From Keguizhuia sedimenti (GTDB lineage Bacteria; Pseudomonadota; Gammaproteobacteria; Burkholderiales; Burkholderiaceae_D), in assembly GCA_030715135.1 (NCBI GenBank), contig JAUYVH010000008.1, positions 1 through 64,000 of the forward strand: a stretch of 64,000 nucleotides of DNA, given 5' to 3'. Position 1 is the first letter of the stretch. Each line of letters starts with the position of its first letter. Shown piece after piece: positions 36,610-46,739 of the stretch. Both the position numbers and the translations under genes were made by a program. The notes under the pieces are model-generated. The model ran no database searches. It had not been told where the DNA came from and saw nothing but the letters and a program-made list of their open reading frames with translations.

Positions 36610-37560
36610 ATGAGCTGGACTGAAATTGTCATCGAAGTTGCCCGGCAACATGCGGAAATTCTGTCCGACGCATTGATGGAAGCCGGCGCCCTTTCGGTAT
36701 CCGTTGAGGATGCCGATGAAGGCACGGCCGCAGAACAGCCTTTGTTTGGCGAACCCGGCATGGAACCGGAAGAAACAGCCTGGGACCACAGCCGGATTGT
36801 GGCACTCGCTGCATCTGGAGCCGACCATGCCGAACTTCTCCGTACCGCGCTTGCATCAAGCGGCTTGAATCTTCGGGCCGACCAAGTCACCTATACCCTC
36901 CGGCCAGTTGCGGAACAGGACTGGGTGCGCTTGACCCAATCCCAGTTTGAACCAATTCATATCGGAAAGAATATATGGGTAGTTCCAAGCTGGCATGACG
37001 CACCTGATCCGAACGCGCTGATCCTGGAACTCGATCCCGGCCTGGCATTCGGAACCGGCAGCCATCCAACAACACGGTTGTGCATGGAGTGGCTGGAAGA
37101 TAATTTACCGAGCAATTGCTCGGTGCTGGACTACGGCTGCGGTTCCGGCATCCTGGCCTTGGTTGCCAAAAAGCTGGGCGCCTCGGAAGTTGTCGGCGTC
37201 GACATCGATCCGCAGGCAATCGATGCCGCCATTTATAATGCGCAGCGCAACGGTTGCGGCGACATTCATTATTATTTGCCGGAACAGTTTGCCGGGTCGC
37301 GCCACGACGGCAAATTCGACGTAGTGGTCGCAAACATACTGTCCAGCCCCTTGAAGCTCATGGCGCCGATGCTGGCGGGACGTGTCGCATCGGGTGGAAG
37401 TCTGGTGCTGTCCGGCATCCTGGCGCGGCAAGCGGACGAAGTGGCTGCCGCCTATGCGCCCTTCATAGATTTGCGGATTTGGGCGGAGCATGACGGCTGG
37501 GTAGCTTTGGCAGGCCGAATGCCGGCAGCCGATTCCGCCGCACCTGCAGCCGTAAAGTAA
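36610..37560 (+). CDS. prmA: ribosomal protein L11 methyltransferase
   Basis: PrmA trimethylates ribosomal protein L11 with S-adenosylmethionine. The 316-aa product has the N-terminal L11-binding domain, [18 protein letters not shown], and the SAM-binding [13 protein letters not shown] (about 172-184), followed by [12 protein letters not shown], a variant of the usual NILAxPL. It is flanked by accC and the zinc-ribbon gene, as in related genomes. Confidence 0.96.
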   Translation: MSWTEIVIEVARQHAEILSDALMEAGALSVSVEDADEGTAAEQPLFGEPGMEPEETAWDHSRIVALAASGADHAELLRTALASSGLNLRADQVTYTLRPVAEQDWVRLTQSQFEPIHIGKNIWVVPSWHDAPDPNALILELDPGLAFGTGSHPTTRLCMEWLEDNLPSNCSVLDYGCGSGILALVAKKLGASEVVGVDIDPQAIDAAIYNAQRNGCGDIHYYLPEQFAGSRHDGKFDVVVANILSSPLKLMAPMLAGRVASGGSLVLSGILARQADEVAAAYAPFIDLRIWAEHDGWVALAGRMPAADSAAPAAVK

Positions 37561-37564
37561 GCAC

Positions 37565-38797
37565 ATGGCATTAGCGACCCGGTGCCCTCATTGCAAAACG
37601 ACCTTCCGGGTTGCGCACGACCAGCTAAAGTTAAGGGCGGGACTGGTGCGCTGTGGTGCTTGCAAGGAAATTTTCAATGGCGTAGAACACTTGTTGAGGC
37701 CGGAGGAAATGGAGCAGGTGCTCGCCGCTCCAGGGCCGGAAGCGACTCCGCCCCAAGCTAAAACCATCCCATCGCCTGACGCCGCGAAGGAAAATGCCGT
37801 ATCTGCTCCGCTTTCGCCCGAAGATGAGCAATCGACACCGGCAGTTGAAGCGTCACGACAGGACGAATCGCAAGAAAACGATGTCGGTTCAGCTGCAATT
37901 GAAGATAATTCCGCACACCTCGCTTCAATGCCCGAGCAGGGCCAGCCTTTGGCGGTGGTAGCGTCCGGGATAACTTCCTCCGAAGAAGCTCCTGCCGACC
38001 CAAACGTTAACGACCCGCTCCAGCGCATGACGCTGATGGATGTAACTGCCTTTCACGCGCATTATTCCGAGCACGAAGCAATAGAAGAAAACGGCACCCC
38101 CAGTCAGACAGCCGGTTGGTCGGAAGCTGCGGAAGACAATACCGCGAACACGGACCAAGGTGATGAAATAAGTCAGGCAATTGATGACCTGAAAAGCAAG
38201 CCATGGCGACGCGCCAAACCGCGCAAAAAACGTCTTGGCTTAATGGACGACGCCGCGAAACGGGGAAAAGCCGAGCCCAGATTCATGGCACATGCGCGAA
38301 GACAAAAGCGCTATGGCAAAACCTTGCGAATTGCGATGGGCGCGGGATCCGGTGTTTTATTTGCTGTCTTATTGTTGCAAGGCGTGTTTGCGTTCCGCGA
38401 CATGATCGCCGCCAAACTACCGCAGTATCGCCCGATACTGACCAGCCTGTGCGTCCAGGTCGGCTGCCAGGTTCAACTGCCTACCCAGATCGACAAGGTG
38501 TCCATCGAATCGAGCGAGTTACAGTCCTTGCCTTCTTCACCAAGCAAATTTACATTAGTGGCCCTGTTGCGTAATCAGGCCACAATCGACCAGGCTTGGC
38601 CGCACCTGGAACTGACGCTGAACGATGCAAATGAAAAACCGGTAGCACGCAAAGTTTTCCGTCCCGGCGATTATCTCGTATCACCTCAAGTTGCACTGAC
38701 CGGTTTTCCCCATCAATCCGAGCAACAGATCAGGATATCTTTTGAAATGCTGCAACTGAAGGCATCCGGATATCGCCTTTATTTGTTTTATCCTTGA
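37565..38797 (+). CDS. zinc-ribbon and DUF3426 membrane protein
   Basis: A 410-aa protein. The N-terminal zinc ribbon uses Cys7-x-x-Cys10 and Cys30-x-x-Cys33 (RCPHC, RCGAC). A long acidic, low-complexity region (about 50-220) precedes a basic patch and one membrane helix (about 258-278), and the C-terminus is a DUF3426-type domain with FTLVALLRNQA and HLELTLND. Function is unknown. It starts four bases after prmA stops, and this prmA association is common in Betaproteobacteria. Confidence 0.88.
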   Translation: MALATRCPHCKTTFRVAHDQLKLRAGLVRCGACKEIFNGVEHLLRPEEMEQVLAAPGPEATPPQAKTIPSPDAAKENAVSAPLSPEDEQSTPAVEASRQDESQENDVGSAAIEDNSAHLASMPEQGQPLAVVASGITSSEEAPADPNVNDPLQRMTLMDVTAFHAHYSEHEAIEENGTPSQTAGWSEAAEDNTANTDQGDEISQAIDDLKSKPWRRAKPRKKRLGLMDDAAKRGKAEPRFMAHARRQKRYGKTLRIAMGAGSGVLFAVLLLQGVFAFRDMIAAKLPQYRPILTSLCVQVGCQVQLPTQIDKVSIESSELQSLPSSPSKFTLVALLRNQATIDQAWPHLELTLNDANEKPVARKVFRPGDYLVSPQVALTGFPHQSEQQIRISFEMLQLKASGYRLYLFYP

Positions 38798-38892
38798 AAC
38801 ATGGGAATCGGATTGCCGTTGTGAGGCATAGACAAACAGCCTGACACGGCTCCCTGAAGTATTCATTATCAATCTAAATTTTTTTTCTATCT

Positions 38893-39825
38893 ATGACTTC
38901 CCTGATTTGCGGTTCTCTCGCGTTTGACACCATCATGTCGTTTCACGGCCGCTTTGCCGAAGCGCTGCTGGCCGACCAGTTACATAAGATCAATGTCGCG
39001 TTCCTTGTGCCCGGCATCCGGCGGGAATATGGTGGTTGTGCAGGGAACATTGCCTACAACCTGAAACTGCTCAACGGCGATCCCCTGATCATGGCAACAA
39101 TCGGCCAGGATGGAGCACCTTATCTGGACCGACTGAACAAGCTGGAAATTTCTACTCATACCATCAGAACGATCGACTCATCCTATACCGCACAGGCTTT
39201 CATTACGACGGATGCCGACAACAATCAGATTACGGCATTCCATCCAGGAGCAATGTCGTTCTCCCATCACAATAAAGTTGCGGACGCCCGCCAAGCTAAA
39301 CTGGCGATCATTGCGCCCGACGGACGCGACGGCATGTTGCAGCATGCAAAAGATTGTGCCGAACTGGACATACCCTTTATTTTCGATCCGGGCCAAGGCC
39401 TCCCCATGTTCAGCGGACCGGAACTGGAGAGCTTTATCGAACTCGCGACCTATGTCGCGGTCAACGATTACGAGGCGGAATTACTTACCGAACGTACCGG
39501 ACTTTCGCTGGGCCGTATTGCCGAGCGTGTTTCAGCCTTGATTGTGACTCGTGGTGAGCAAGGCGCTGAAGTTCTCACCAATGACCGGCAGTTTGACATT
39601 CCTTGCGTGAAAGCGGACGCCATTGTGGATCCGACAGGTTGTGGTGATGCATTCCGTGCTGGCTTGCTGTTCGGCCTGACCAAGGGCCTGGATTGGCCGA
39701 CTACCGGACGTCTCGCGAGCCTGATGGGTTCGATCAAGATTGCGTCGCAAGGCGGGCAAAATCATGCACCATCGTTAGCTGAGATAGAAGATCGTTTCCA
39801 GAAGGCATTCGGATACCGCTTCTGA
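38893..39825 (+). CDS. PfkB-family carbohydrate/nucleoside kinase
   Basis: A 310-aa ribokinase-fold kinase, with GGCAGNIAYNLKLL (sugar-side glycine motif) near residue 47, FDPGQGLPMF, VNDYEAELL, and the ATP-site DPTGCGDAFRAGLL with catalytic Asp252. The pattern is close to adenosine-kinase-like members annotated in Burkholderiales, but the substrate cannot be read from sequence. It begins 95 bases after the zinc-ribbon gene and precedes the lipoprotein gene by 31 bases. Confidence 0.9.
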   Translation: MTSLICGSLAFDTIMSFHGRFAEALLADQLHKINVAFLVPGIRREYGGCAGNIAYNLKLLNGDPLIMATIGQDGAPYLDRLNKLEISTHTIRTIDSSYTAQAFITTDADNNQITAFHPGAMSFSHHNKVADARQAKLAIIAPDGRDGMLQHAKDCAELDIPFIFDPGQGLPMFSGPELESFIELATYVAVNDYEAELLTERTGLSLGRIAERVSALIVTRGEQGAEVLTNDRQFDIPCVKADAIVDPTGCGDAFRAGLLFGLTKGLDWPTTGRLASLMGSIKIASQGGQNHAPSLAEIEDRFQKAFGYRF

Positions 39826-39856
39826 TGCAGAACACTACTGTATTGGAGAAAACACT

Positions 39857-40306
39857 ATGCGGGCTTCTTTACTGATCGTCAGCCTCACGGCACTTTCTAT
39901 GGTCGCTTGTGCTTCACTCCCCGAACCTCATGAAAGAATGCAGTCGAGTACAACCGGCACAACATTGGTTCGAACCGGCTATGTTGCCGAGGTGCGTGAT
40001 GTCACTGTTCATGATAATTCGAGCAGCCCCGCGGCTCCGGCGATCGGTGCCCTTGTTGGTGGCGTCGCAGGAAGCATGATCGGCAGCGGCAGCGGACGCG
40101 CCATTGCAGCGATAGGCGGCGCTGCAGGAGGCAGCGTCGCCGCGAAACAACTGGCAAAACCCGGAACTACAACCCTCAAGAAAGTGACCGTGCGTTTTGA
40201 AGACGGCGGACTGCAGACCTACGACGTGAGCACAGAAGAGCCCTTCCGGGTCGGCGAACCGGTAAAAGTCGTTAACCGCAACGGGAATATTCTGCTTACA
40301 CGCTAA
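39857..40306 (+). CDS. glycine-zipper (SlyB/Pcp-like) outer-membrane lipoprotein
   Basis: A 149-aa lipoprotein. The signal peptide ends in a lipobox with Cys18 (LSMVAC). A glycine-zipper 2TM segment (about 65-90, IGALVGGVAGSMIGSGSG) is followed by a beta-rich C-terminus (VTVRFEDGGLQTYDV, VKVVNRNGNILLTR). This is the SlyB/Pal-like family of envelope lipoproteins. A GGAG ribosome site lies upstream of the ATG. It ends the accB-to-lipoprotein run. Confidence 0.9.
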   Translation: MRASLLIVSLTALSMVACASLPEPHERMQSSTTGTTLVRTGYVAEVRDVTVHDNSSSPAAPAIGALVGGVAGSMIGSGSGRAIAAIGGAAGGSVAAKQLAKPGTTTLKKVTVRFEDGGLQTYDVSTEEPFRVGEPVKVVNRNGNILLTR

Positions 40307-40371
40307 GTTCTGCAGCAATGAACCTTGGTTCGAATAATGAGCGGCCCGCTCCAAGTGTTCTCCAAACCAAA

Positions 40372-40422
40372 AAAATAAAAGCCCGCAGACAGACATTCCT
40401 CGCAGCAGAAAGCTTTTATTTT
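40372..40422. terminator. candidate bidirectional terminator between lipoprotein and yggT genes
   Basis: AAAATAAAAGC (40372-40382) is the exact reverse complement of 40412-40422, with a 29-base loop. The T-rich arms face both ways and the element lies between two convergent genes. The long loop makes it weaker than a classical terminator. Confidence 0.45.
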
Positions 40423-40541
40423 CAGAAAGCGTTCATGGTCATGCACGACCCGGAATTTTCAGCCCTCCACCAAATTGTTCTATAACTGTTGCCTTGACCA
40501 ATAAACTGGCGGGCTCCTCGAAGCCACTTCTCATCCGGCCT

Positions 40542-41114
40542 TCAGATAACTGAAGCAGCCAATGCATTGACCAAGTACAAAGCAATACGCAGCAAAAGAA
40601 AAGCAACGAGCGGCGACAAATCGATATTGCCTACCAGCGGAATGACACGGCGCAATGGCCGCATCAGTGGGTCGGTTAACGCCTGCACAAAAGGGGCTAG
40701 CGGTGCGTGCGGATTGACCCAGCTGAATATCACTTCGATGATGATCAATCCCATGAAGCCATATAGCATCCACTCGATCAATCGAAATACTGAATATCCC
40801 AATAGAATGTCGACGGAAAAACTTCTTGCCATCCATAGGTCTACAGCAACGGTAAGTAGGGCCACCAGGAATGCACCAATCAGGCAGGCCCAATCATAAC
40901 CACCGAATCCGGGCAAGAGTCGCCTTAGCGGCTTGACCAGCCAATCACTTAATTGATACATGAAAGATCCGATGGACGAAGGCGGGCGCACCCGGACGGC
41001 TTGCGTCCAGAAACGCAATAGCAAAATTGTCGCAAAGACTGCAGCGACGGTATGCACAATCAGGCTAACAATGCTATAGACCACAATTTGATTCCTCAAA
41101 AAAAACCGCTGCAT
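40542..41114 (-). CDS. YggT family membrane protein
   Basis: A 190-aa integral membrane protein with two YggT repeats, each with a helix pair and an amphipathic segment (LSDWLVKPLRRLLPGFGG and LTDPLMRPLRRVIPLVGN). YggT proteins are linked to osmotic tolerance and to cell shape, but no biochemical role is fixed. The start is taken at ATG 41114 (MQRFFLRNQIVVYSI); an ATG at 41147 would add 11 poor residues. Confidence 0.9.
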   Translation of the reverse strand: MQRFFLRNQIVVYSIVSLIVHTVAAVFATILLLRFWTQAVRVRPPSSIGSFMYQLSDWLVKPLRRLLPGFGGYDWACLIGAFLVALLTVAVDLWMARSFSVDILLGYSVFRLIEWMLYGFMGLIIIEVIFSWVNPHAPLAPFVQALTDPLMRPLRRVIPLVGNIDLSPLVAFLLLRIALYLVNALAASVI

Positions 41115-41176
41115 GACGCAAGGCCATGCAGCGGATATTGTGCCCAAAATTAATCAGGCATCCAAGCAAGCTTGGT

Positions 41177-41746
41177 TTATGGACGCGTTCCGGTCGGGAA
41201 CGGCCAAGCTGCTGCCGGATTCAACACAGTTTTCACAACAGGCGCTGCTGCTGCAGCTGGTTTTGCCGCTGCTGGCTTTTTGGCTACTGGCTTCTTAGCT
41301 GCGGCCTTTTTGGCTACTGGCTTTTTAGCTGCGGCCTTTTTGGCTGCTGGCTTTTTAGCTGCGGCCTTCTTGGCTGCTGGCTTTTTAGCTGCGGCCTTCT
41401 TGGCTGCTGGCTTCTTAGCTGCGGCCTTTTTGGCTGCTGGCTTTTTAGCTGCGGCTTTCTTGGCTACTGGCTTCTTAGCTGCGGCTTTCTTGGCTACTGG
41501 CTTCTTAGCTGCGGCTTTCTTGGCTACTGGTTTCTTAGCTGCGGCCTTTTTGGCTACTGGTTTCTTAGCTGCGGCTTTCTTGGCGACTGGCTTTTTAGCT
41601 GCGGCCTTCTTGGCTACTGGCTTCTTAGCTGCGGCCTTCTTGGCTGCTGGCTTTTTAGCTGCTGCCTTCTTGGCTGCTGGCTTCTTAGCTGCCGCTTTTT
41701 TAGCAGCCGGTTTCTTAGCTGCGGATTTCTTTGCTGCTGTTGCCAT
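41177..41746 (-). CDS. histone H1-like Ala/Lys/Pro-repeat DNA-binding protein
   Basis: A 189-aa, strongly basic protein made almost wholly of about 15 copies of a ten-residue unit, AAAKKP[A/V]AKK. It is preceded by [12 protein letters not shown] and ends in a non-repeat tail, [20 protein letters not shown]. This is the bacterial H1-like (HctB/AlgP-like) class that coats and compacts DNA. The tail is, to my memory, shared by Burkholderiales homologues. Start ATG 41746 has a good AAGGAG ribosome site. The units alternate in blocks: three Ala, six Val, four Ala, two Val. A SWIB-domain protein at 54022 carries the same repeat. Confidence 0.92.
   Translation of the reverse strand: MATAAKKSAAKKPAAKKAAAKKPAAKKAAAKKPAAKKAAAKKPVAKKAAAKKPVAKKAAAKKPVAKKAAAKKPVAKKAAAKKPVAKKAAAKKPVAKKAAAKKPAAKKAAAKKPAAKKAAAKKPAAKKAAAKKPAAKKAAAKKPVAKKAAAKKPVAKKPAAAKPAAAAAPVVKTVLNPAAAWPFPTGTRP
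41285..41725 (-). repeat. tandem 30-base repeats coding AAAKKPxAKK
   Basis: About 15 near-identical 30-base units lie inside the H1-like gene, differing mostly at third codon positions and at the Ala/Val switch (GCT/GTA-type). The length suits slippage and unequal recombination, so copy number may vary between strains. They also resemble the units in the SWIB gene near 54034-54270. Confidence 0.9.
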
Positions 41747-41970
41747 TTGTTTCTCCTTCACGTGATGGAAAATCAAGTTCCAATATGGAAACCCCCCTGG
41801 TCCATCGCGATGGGTCAGGTGGATTATTCATCGGCACAAGCATGCTTCTGCTTGCACTAATGAATTCGGCACCAGCTGAACTGCTGCATCTCCTCGTTCA
41901 TGCAGCACTTCAGCCATTATTTGGCTATTTACAGATTGGGCAGCGCACTGCCTTTAAATCAAATAACCAA

Positions 41971-41998
41971 AAAAAACGCCGACAATTAAATGCCGGCG
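41971..41998 (-). terminator. intrinsic terminator for nrdAB
   Basis: On the minus strand CGCCGGCA and TGTCGGCG pair over 8 bases (one G-U) around a 6-base loop, and TTTTTT follows. It lies 218 bases after the nrdB stop. The stretch between (41999-42216) shows no gene, only a short CACGGT/ACCGTG palindrome at 42165-42178. The remaining part to 41747 should hold the promoter of the H1-like gene. Confidence 0.78.
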
Positions 41999-42216
41999 CC
42001 GGAATACTGTTTCAAAAACACCGAACCGTCTTTCGAAGAAAAATCAGCCTTGCCTGACTGAATCAGGCAAGGAATTGCAAACAAATTGCATTGGTTCGGT
42101 CGTCGACTATTCATTAACTTGGTTAGTGCCTCTCTTAAGCGAGCTTCCTAACTACTATTTCTGTCACGGTTCACCGTGCAAATGGCGTGATCCCTATGGC
42201 CATGAATCCGACATTT

Positions 42217-43425
42217 TTATTCCCAGCTTAACGCACCGCCGGTTTGATATTCGATGACGCGCGTCTCGAAAAAGTTACGCTCTTTTTTCAGATCGATCAT
42301 TTCGCTCATCCACGGGAAAGGATTTTCTTCCTGTGCAAACAGCGGCTCAAGACCGATTTGTTGCGCGCGGCGATTTGCAATGAAGCGCAGATAGCCTTTG
42401 AACATCGGCGCATTCAAACCAAGCACGCCACGCGGCATTGTATCCTCTGCGTAACGATATTCCAACTCTACTGCACGTAAAAACAACGATTTAATCTCTT
42501 CGCGAAATGCCGGCGTCCACAAATGCGGGTTCTCCATCTTGATCGTGTTGATCAAATCGATGCCGAAGTTGCAGTGCATCGATTCGTCGCGCAAGATGTA
42601 TTGATACTGTTCCGCCGCTCCCATCATCTTGTTCTGGCGTCCGAGAGCGAGGATCTGCGTGAAGCCGACATAGAAGAACAGGCCTTCCATCAGGCAGGCA
42701 AACACGATCAGGGAGCGCAACAAGGTCTGGTCCGCTTCGAGCGTACCGGTCTTGAATTCCGGATTGGTCAGCACGTCGATGAACGGGATCAGGAATTCAT
42801 CCTTGTCGCGGATCGAGTCGACCTCATGGTAGGCATTGAAGATTTCGCCTTCGTCCAAGCCGAGCGACTCGACAATGTACTGGTATGCGTGCGTGTGGAT
42901 CGCCTCCTCGAATGCCTGGCGCAACAGATACTGGCGGCATTCCGGAGCGGTGATGTGGCGATAGGTGCCCAGCACGATGTTGTTGGCGGCGAGCGAGTCG
43001 GCCGTCACGAAAAATCCCAGGTTGCGCTTGACCAGGCGGCGCTCGTCTTCTGTCAGGCCGTTTGGATTCTTCCACAGCTCGATATCGCGCTGCATGTTGA
43101 TTTCCTGGGGCATCCAGTGGTTGGCGCAGCCTGCCAGATACTTGTCCCATGCCCATTTGTACTTGAACGGAACGAGCTGGTTGACGTCGGTTTGCCCGTT
43201 GATAATCCGCTTGTCGGACGCATTGACGCGGCGGCTTTGGCCATTTTCAGAAGCCGCTGCCGGCTTGGCGATCAATGCAGGATCCAGCGCTTGATCATGC
43301 GGCGGCGTATTTGCTTGTTGAAGGCCTGACGCTGAAAATGCTGCCGACTGCAACTGCGGTTGTGCAGGCAGGTGCGGTGCACGTGGTGCAGGCGTGGCAC
43401 TTACTTCATCGTCCCAAGATAACAT
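42217..43425 (-). CDS. nrdB: ribonucleotide reductase class Ia, small subunit
   Basis: NrdB holds the di-iron tyrosyl radical cofactor that starts ribonucleotide reduction in NrdA. In this 402-aa protein the first iron ligands are Asp143, Glu174 and His177, and the radical Tyr is Tyr181 (EEAIHTHAY), spaced exactly as in E. coli NrdB. The second set lies in [10 protein letters not shown] and [10 protein letters not shown]. The N-terminal 70 residues are a Pro/Gln/Ala-rich extension. I chose ATG 43425, which has an AAGGAAC ribosome site; an ATG at 43488 is poor. nrdA lies 154 bases upstream. Confidence 0.96.
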   Translation of the reverse strand: MLSWDDEVSATPAPRAPHLPAQPQLQSAAFSASGLQQANTPPHDQALDPALIAKPAAASENGQSRRVNASDKRIINGQTDVNQLVPFKYKWAWDKYLAGCANHWMPQEINMQRDIELWKNPNGLTEDERRLVKRNLGFFVTADSLAANNIVLGTYRHITAPECRQYLLRQAFEEAIHTHAYQYIVESLGLDEGEIFNAYHEVDSIRDKDEFLIPFIDVLTNPEFKTGTLEADQTLLRSLIVFACLMEGLFFYVGFTQILALGRQNKMMGAAEQYQYILRDESMHCNFGIDLINTIKMENPHLWTPAFREEIKSLFLRAVELEYRYAEDTMPRGVLGLNAPMFKGYLRFIANRRAQQIGLEPLFAQEENPFPWMSEMIDLKKERNFFETRVIEYQTGGALSWE

Positions 43426-43579
43426 TGCTTGTTCCTTTATCTGTCTTTGAATTTGTCTTGCATTTGCGCCGGATAGTTCAATTATCACTGCATTTTTGCA
43501 TCATGGATTTGCACTATCGTAAGAGGCAATTCCATTTCACATGCTGTCAGCGGGTCATATCCTATCCGGCTTTTCCGTT

Positions 43580-46498
43580 TTACTGGCAGGCTTCGCACTC
43601 TTCGAAGCCAGGGTCGCCCGGACGAAGCATGCAGGCCGGACCTGCCACATCGTCAGCCGATGCGGCTGCACCACTTGCCGACGCTCCCCCGCTGAGTCCG
43701 CCGTCTGCGGAAACCGCATTCAAGGCACCAGCCTTGGTGGTGGATTTTTCAGTGTGCGTTGCGCCGATGGTGCGCAGATAGTAAGTCGTCTTCAATCCGC
43801 GCTGCCAAGCCAGTTTGTAAGTCTCGTCGAGCTTCTTGCCGGATGCGCCCGCCATATAAATATTGAGCGACTGCGCCTGGTCGATCCATTTTTGCCGGCG
43901 CGATGCGGCTTCTACCAGCCACGAAGGCTCGACTTCGAATGCCGTGGCATAAATTTCGCGCAAATCCTGAGGAATGCGATCGATCTTGGCCAGGCTGCCG
44001 TCGAAATACTTCAAGTCCGCGATCATGACTTCATCCCATAGGCCGCGCGCCTTCAGGTCACGCACCAGGTATTCATTGATCTCTGTAAATTCCCCGGACA
44101 GGTTCGATTTCACATACAGATTCTGGTAGGTCGGCTCGATGCAAGCCGACACGCCAATGATGTTGGAAATTGTCGCCGTCGGTGCAATTGCCACGCAGTT
44201 GGAATTGCGCATGCCATGCATCTTGATGCGGCTGCGCAAAGCATCCCACTCCATGGTTTCAGAAGTATCCACTTCCAGGTAACCGCCGCGCTCCTGCGCC
44301 AGCAACTTGAGGGAATCCTGCGGCAGGATACCGCGATCCCACAGCGAACCCTGATAAGAGCTGTAGCGACCGCGTTCCTCGGCCAGCTCAGTGGAAGCCC
44401 AATATGCGAAATAGCACACTGCTTCCATCGAGCGGTCGGCGAATTCCACAGCCTCTTTCGATGCATAAGGAACGCGCATCATGTGGAGGCAATCCTGGAA
44501 ACCCATGATGCCCATTCCCACCGGGCGGTGGCGCAAGTTGGAATCGCGCGCTTTTTTCACCGCATAGTAATTGATGTCGATGACGTTATCGAGCATGCGC
44601 ATGGCGGTGCGGATCGTCTTTTGCAGCTTGACGTGATCCAGCTTGCCATCCTTCATGTGCGCCGGCAGGTTGACCGATCCCAGATTGCAGACTGCGATTT
44701 CGGAATCGTTGGTATTCAGCGTGATCTCGGTGCATAGATTGGAGCTGTGTACAACGCCGACGTGTTGCTGCGGCGAACGGATATTGCATGGATCCTTGAA
44801 CGTAATCCATGGGTGGCCGGTTTCGAACAGCATCGACAACATCTTGCGCCACAGGTCCATGGCCTGCACTTTTTTGAACAACTTCAGCTCACCACGAGCA
44901 GCTTTTTCTTCATAGCCGATATAGGCTTCCTCGAAGGCGCGGCCGAACTTGTCATGCAGATCAGGCGTATCGCTGGGCGAGAACAGGGTCCATTCACCTT
45001 TTTCCATCACGCGCTTCATGAACAGGTCGGGAATCCAGTTCGCGGTGTTCATGTCGTGCGTGCGGCGGCGATCATCGCCGGTATTCTTGCGCAGATCGAG
45101 GAATTCCTCGATATCCATATGCCAGGTCTCGAGATAGGCGCAGACTGCGCCTTTGCGTTTGCCGCCCTGATTGACCGCGACAGCCGTATCGTTGACGACT
45201 TTCAGGAATGGCACGACGCCTTGCGACTTGCCGTTGGTTCCCTTGATATGAGCGCCGAGAGAACGTACAGGCGTCCAGTCGTTGCCCAGGCCGCCGGCGT
45301 ACTTGGCCAGCAGCGCATTTTCCTTGATTGCTTCATAGATGCCGTCCAGATCATCAGCCACGGTCGTCAGATAGCAGGATGAGAGCTGCGAGCGTTGCGT
45401 TCCGGAATTGAACAGCGTCGGCGTGGAGCTCATGAAGTCGAAGCTCGACAGCAGATTGTAGAACTCGATTGCCCGCGCCTCGCGGTCGATTTCATTCAGC
45501 GCCAGGCCCATGGCCACACGCATGTAGAATGCCTGCGGCATCTCGATACGGCGTCCCTGGATATGCAAGAAGTAGCGATCGTACAGGGTTTGCAGTCCCA
45601 GATAACCGAACTGCAGGTCGCGCTCCGGTACCAGTGCTTCAGCGAGCTTTTTCAAGTCAAACTGGCCAAGCTTGGCATCCAGCAGTTCCGCCTCAATCCC
45701 TTTCTTGATGAATTTCGGGAAGTATTCGACATACATTGCATTCGCATCGGCTTGCGCAACTTCCTGTCCGAATACTTCCTTACGGATTGTGTGCATCAGC
45801 AGACGCGCCGTCACCTGGCTATAAGCAGGATCTTTTTCCATCAGCGCGCGCGCAGCCAGAATGGCCGACTTGTGCAATTCCTCGACCGGCACGCCGTCAT
45901 ACAGATTTTTGACGGTTTCTGCCAGGATCGCTTCGGCATCCACATGCTTTTCCAGTCCGACGCATGCAGCGACAATCAAATTACGTACTTGCTCCATGTC
46001 GAGCGGACGACGCTGGCCGTCTTCGGTCACATGCAACTGCGGAGCGGAATCGGCAGGCTTGGCCGCCTGTTGCTGAGCACGTTCTTCCATGCGCTTGGCG
46101 CGATAAAGCACATAGGCGCGCGCAACATCGTGTTCGCCCGAGCGCATGAGCGCGAGCTCAACCTGATCCTGCACGTCTTCTATATGGAACGTGCCGCCAG
46201 CCGGTTGGCGACGCACCAGTGCGGTCACGACATTGGAAGTCAATTGCTCCACCAGTTCGCGCACGCGCGCGGAGGCGGCTCCATGCCCGCCGTTAACAGC
46301 TAAAAAAGCTTTGGTGACCGCAATCGAAATTTTCGAAGGTTCGAATCCTACTACCGAGCCGTTACGACGTATGACTTTGTAATCACTGAATGCCGAAGAT
46401 GCATTGTTTGCGGATGCAGGTTGTGTACCTCCTGCATAAGCGGGAATAGCCCCTAATTCGTTGGAGGATTTTACTGAGATTTCATGGGTAGCTTGCAC
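43580..46498 (-). CDS. nrdA: ribonucleotide reductase class Ia, large subunit
   Basis: NrdA reduces ribonucleoside diphosphates. The 972-aa protein has two N-terminal ATP-cone-type regulatory modules (about 38-135 and 150-240) where E. coli has one; Pseudomonas NrdA is also two-coned. Active-site residues are present: Cys375 (SSCYL), Asn587/Cys589/Glu591 (NLCTEITLN), Cys604 (AVCNLGSVNL) and the C-terminal shuttle pair Cys968/Cys971 (CEAC). The gene is first in nrdA-nrdB. Its upstream region has two NrdR-type boxes at helical spacing, so repression by NrdR is likely. Confidence 0.97.
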   Translation of the reverse strand: MQATHEISVKSSNELGAIPAYAGGTQPASANNASSAFSDYKVIRRNGSVVGFEPSKISIAVTKAFLAVNGGHGAASARVRELVEQLTSNVVTALVRRQPAGGTFHIEDVQDQVELALMRSGEHDVARAYVLYRAKRMEERAQQQAAKPADSAPQLHVTEDGQRRPLDMEQVRNLIVAACVGLEKHVDAEAILAETVKNLYDGVPVEELHKSAILAARALMEKDPAYSQVTARLLMHTIRKEVFGQEVAQADANAMYVEYFPKFIKKGIEAELLDAKLGQFDLKKLAEALVPERDLQFGYLGLQTLYDRYFLHIQGRRIEMPQAFYMRVAMGLALNEIDREARAIEFYNLLSSFDFMSSTPTLFNSGTQRSQLSSCYLTTVADDLDGIYEAIKENALLAKYAGGLGNDWTPVRSLGAHIKGTNGKSQGVVPFLKVVNDTAVAVNQGGKRKGAVCAYLETWHMDIEEFLDLRKNTGDDRRRTHDMNTANWIPDLFMKRVMEKGEWTLFSPSDTPDLHDKFGRAFEEAYIGYEEKAARGELKLFKKVQAMDLWRKMLSMLFETGHPWITFKDPCNIRSPQQHVGVVHSSNLCTEITLNTNDSEIAVCNLGSVNLPAHMKDGKLDHVKLQKTIRTAMRMLDNVIDINYYAVKKARDSNLRHRPVGMGIMGFQDCLHMMRVPYASKEAVEFADRSMEAVCYFAYWASTELAEERGRYSSYQGSLWDRGILPQDSLKLLAQERGGYLEVDTSETMEWDALRSRIKMHGMRNSNCVAIAPTATISNIIGVSACIEPTYQNLYVKSNLSGEFTEINEYLVRDLKARGLWDEVMIADLKYFDGSLAKIDRIPQDLREIYATAFEVEPSWLVEAASRRQKWIDQAQSLNIYMAGASGKKLDETYKLAWQRGLKTTYYLRTIGATHTEKSTTKAGALNAVSADGGLSGGASASGAAASADDVAGPACMLRPGDPGFEECEACQ

Positions 46499-46708
46499 TG
46501 CGCCTCCTAAGATTTTATCGCCGTGCCCAAATTATTGCGCCCGGCTTCCTTGTTGTGATCCGACGATGTCGAATTTAAATTTTTTGTGCCTTCAGCCATC
46601 TGGGCCGATTTAATAAGGCACCCCCACAGCGCTCAGCGTCTTTCTTTAAGAAGCTAATTTCCATAGTGCATCTAAGTCTATGTTTCAAAAAAGAAAAACC
46701 GACTTCAA

Positions 46709-46724
46709 ACACTATATGTAGTAG
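46709..46724. promoter_or_regulatory. NrdR box 1 upstream of nrdA
   Basis: ACACTATATGTAGTAG matches the NrdR consensus ACACWATATATWGTGT at 13 of 16 positions, including the whole core except one base. It lies 211 bases before the nrdA start. Its partner is 31 bases further upstream. Confidence 0.7.
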
Positions 46725-46739
46725 AAAGCGCCAAACTTG

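Noticed and set aside
41285..41725. 30-base repeats considered as a CRISPR array
   Set aside because: The units are directly tandem with no spacers, stay in frame and code for AAAKKPxAKK.
41172..41765. Long plus-strand frames rich in Gly/Leu/Phe/Ala opposite the H1-like gene
   Set aside because: They are mirror readings of the 30-base repeats. The minus-strand frame has a good ribosome site and a known protein pattern.
45395..46303. 302-codon plus-strand frame opposite nrdA
   Set aside because: It is a shadow of nrdA codon bias. No ribosome site or domain is present.
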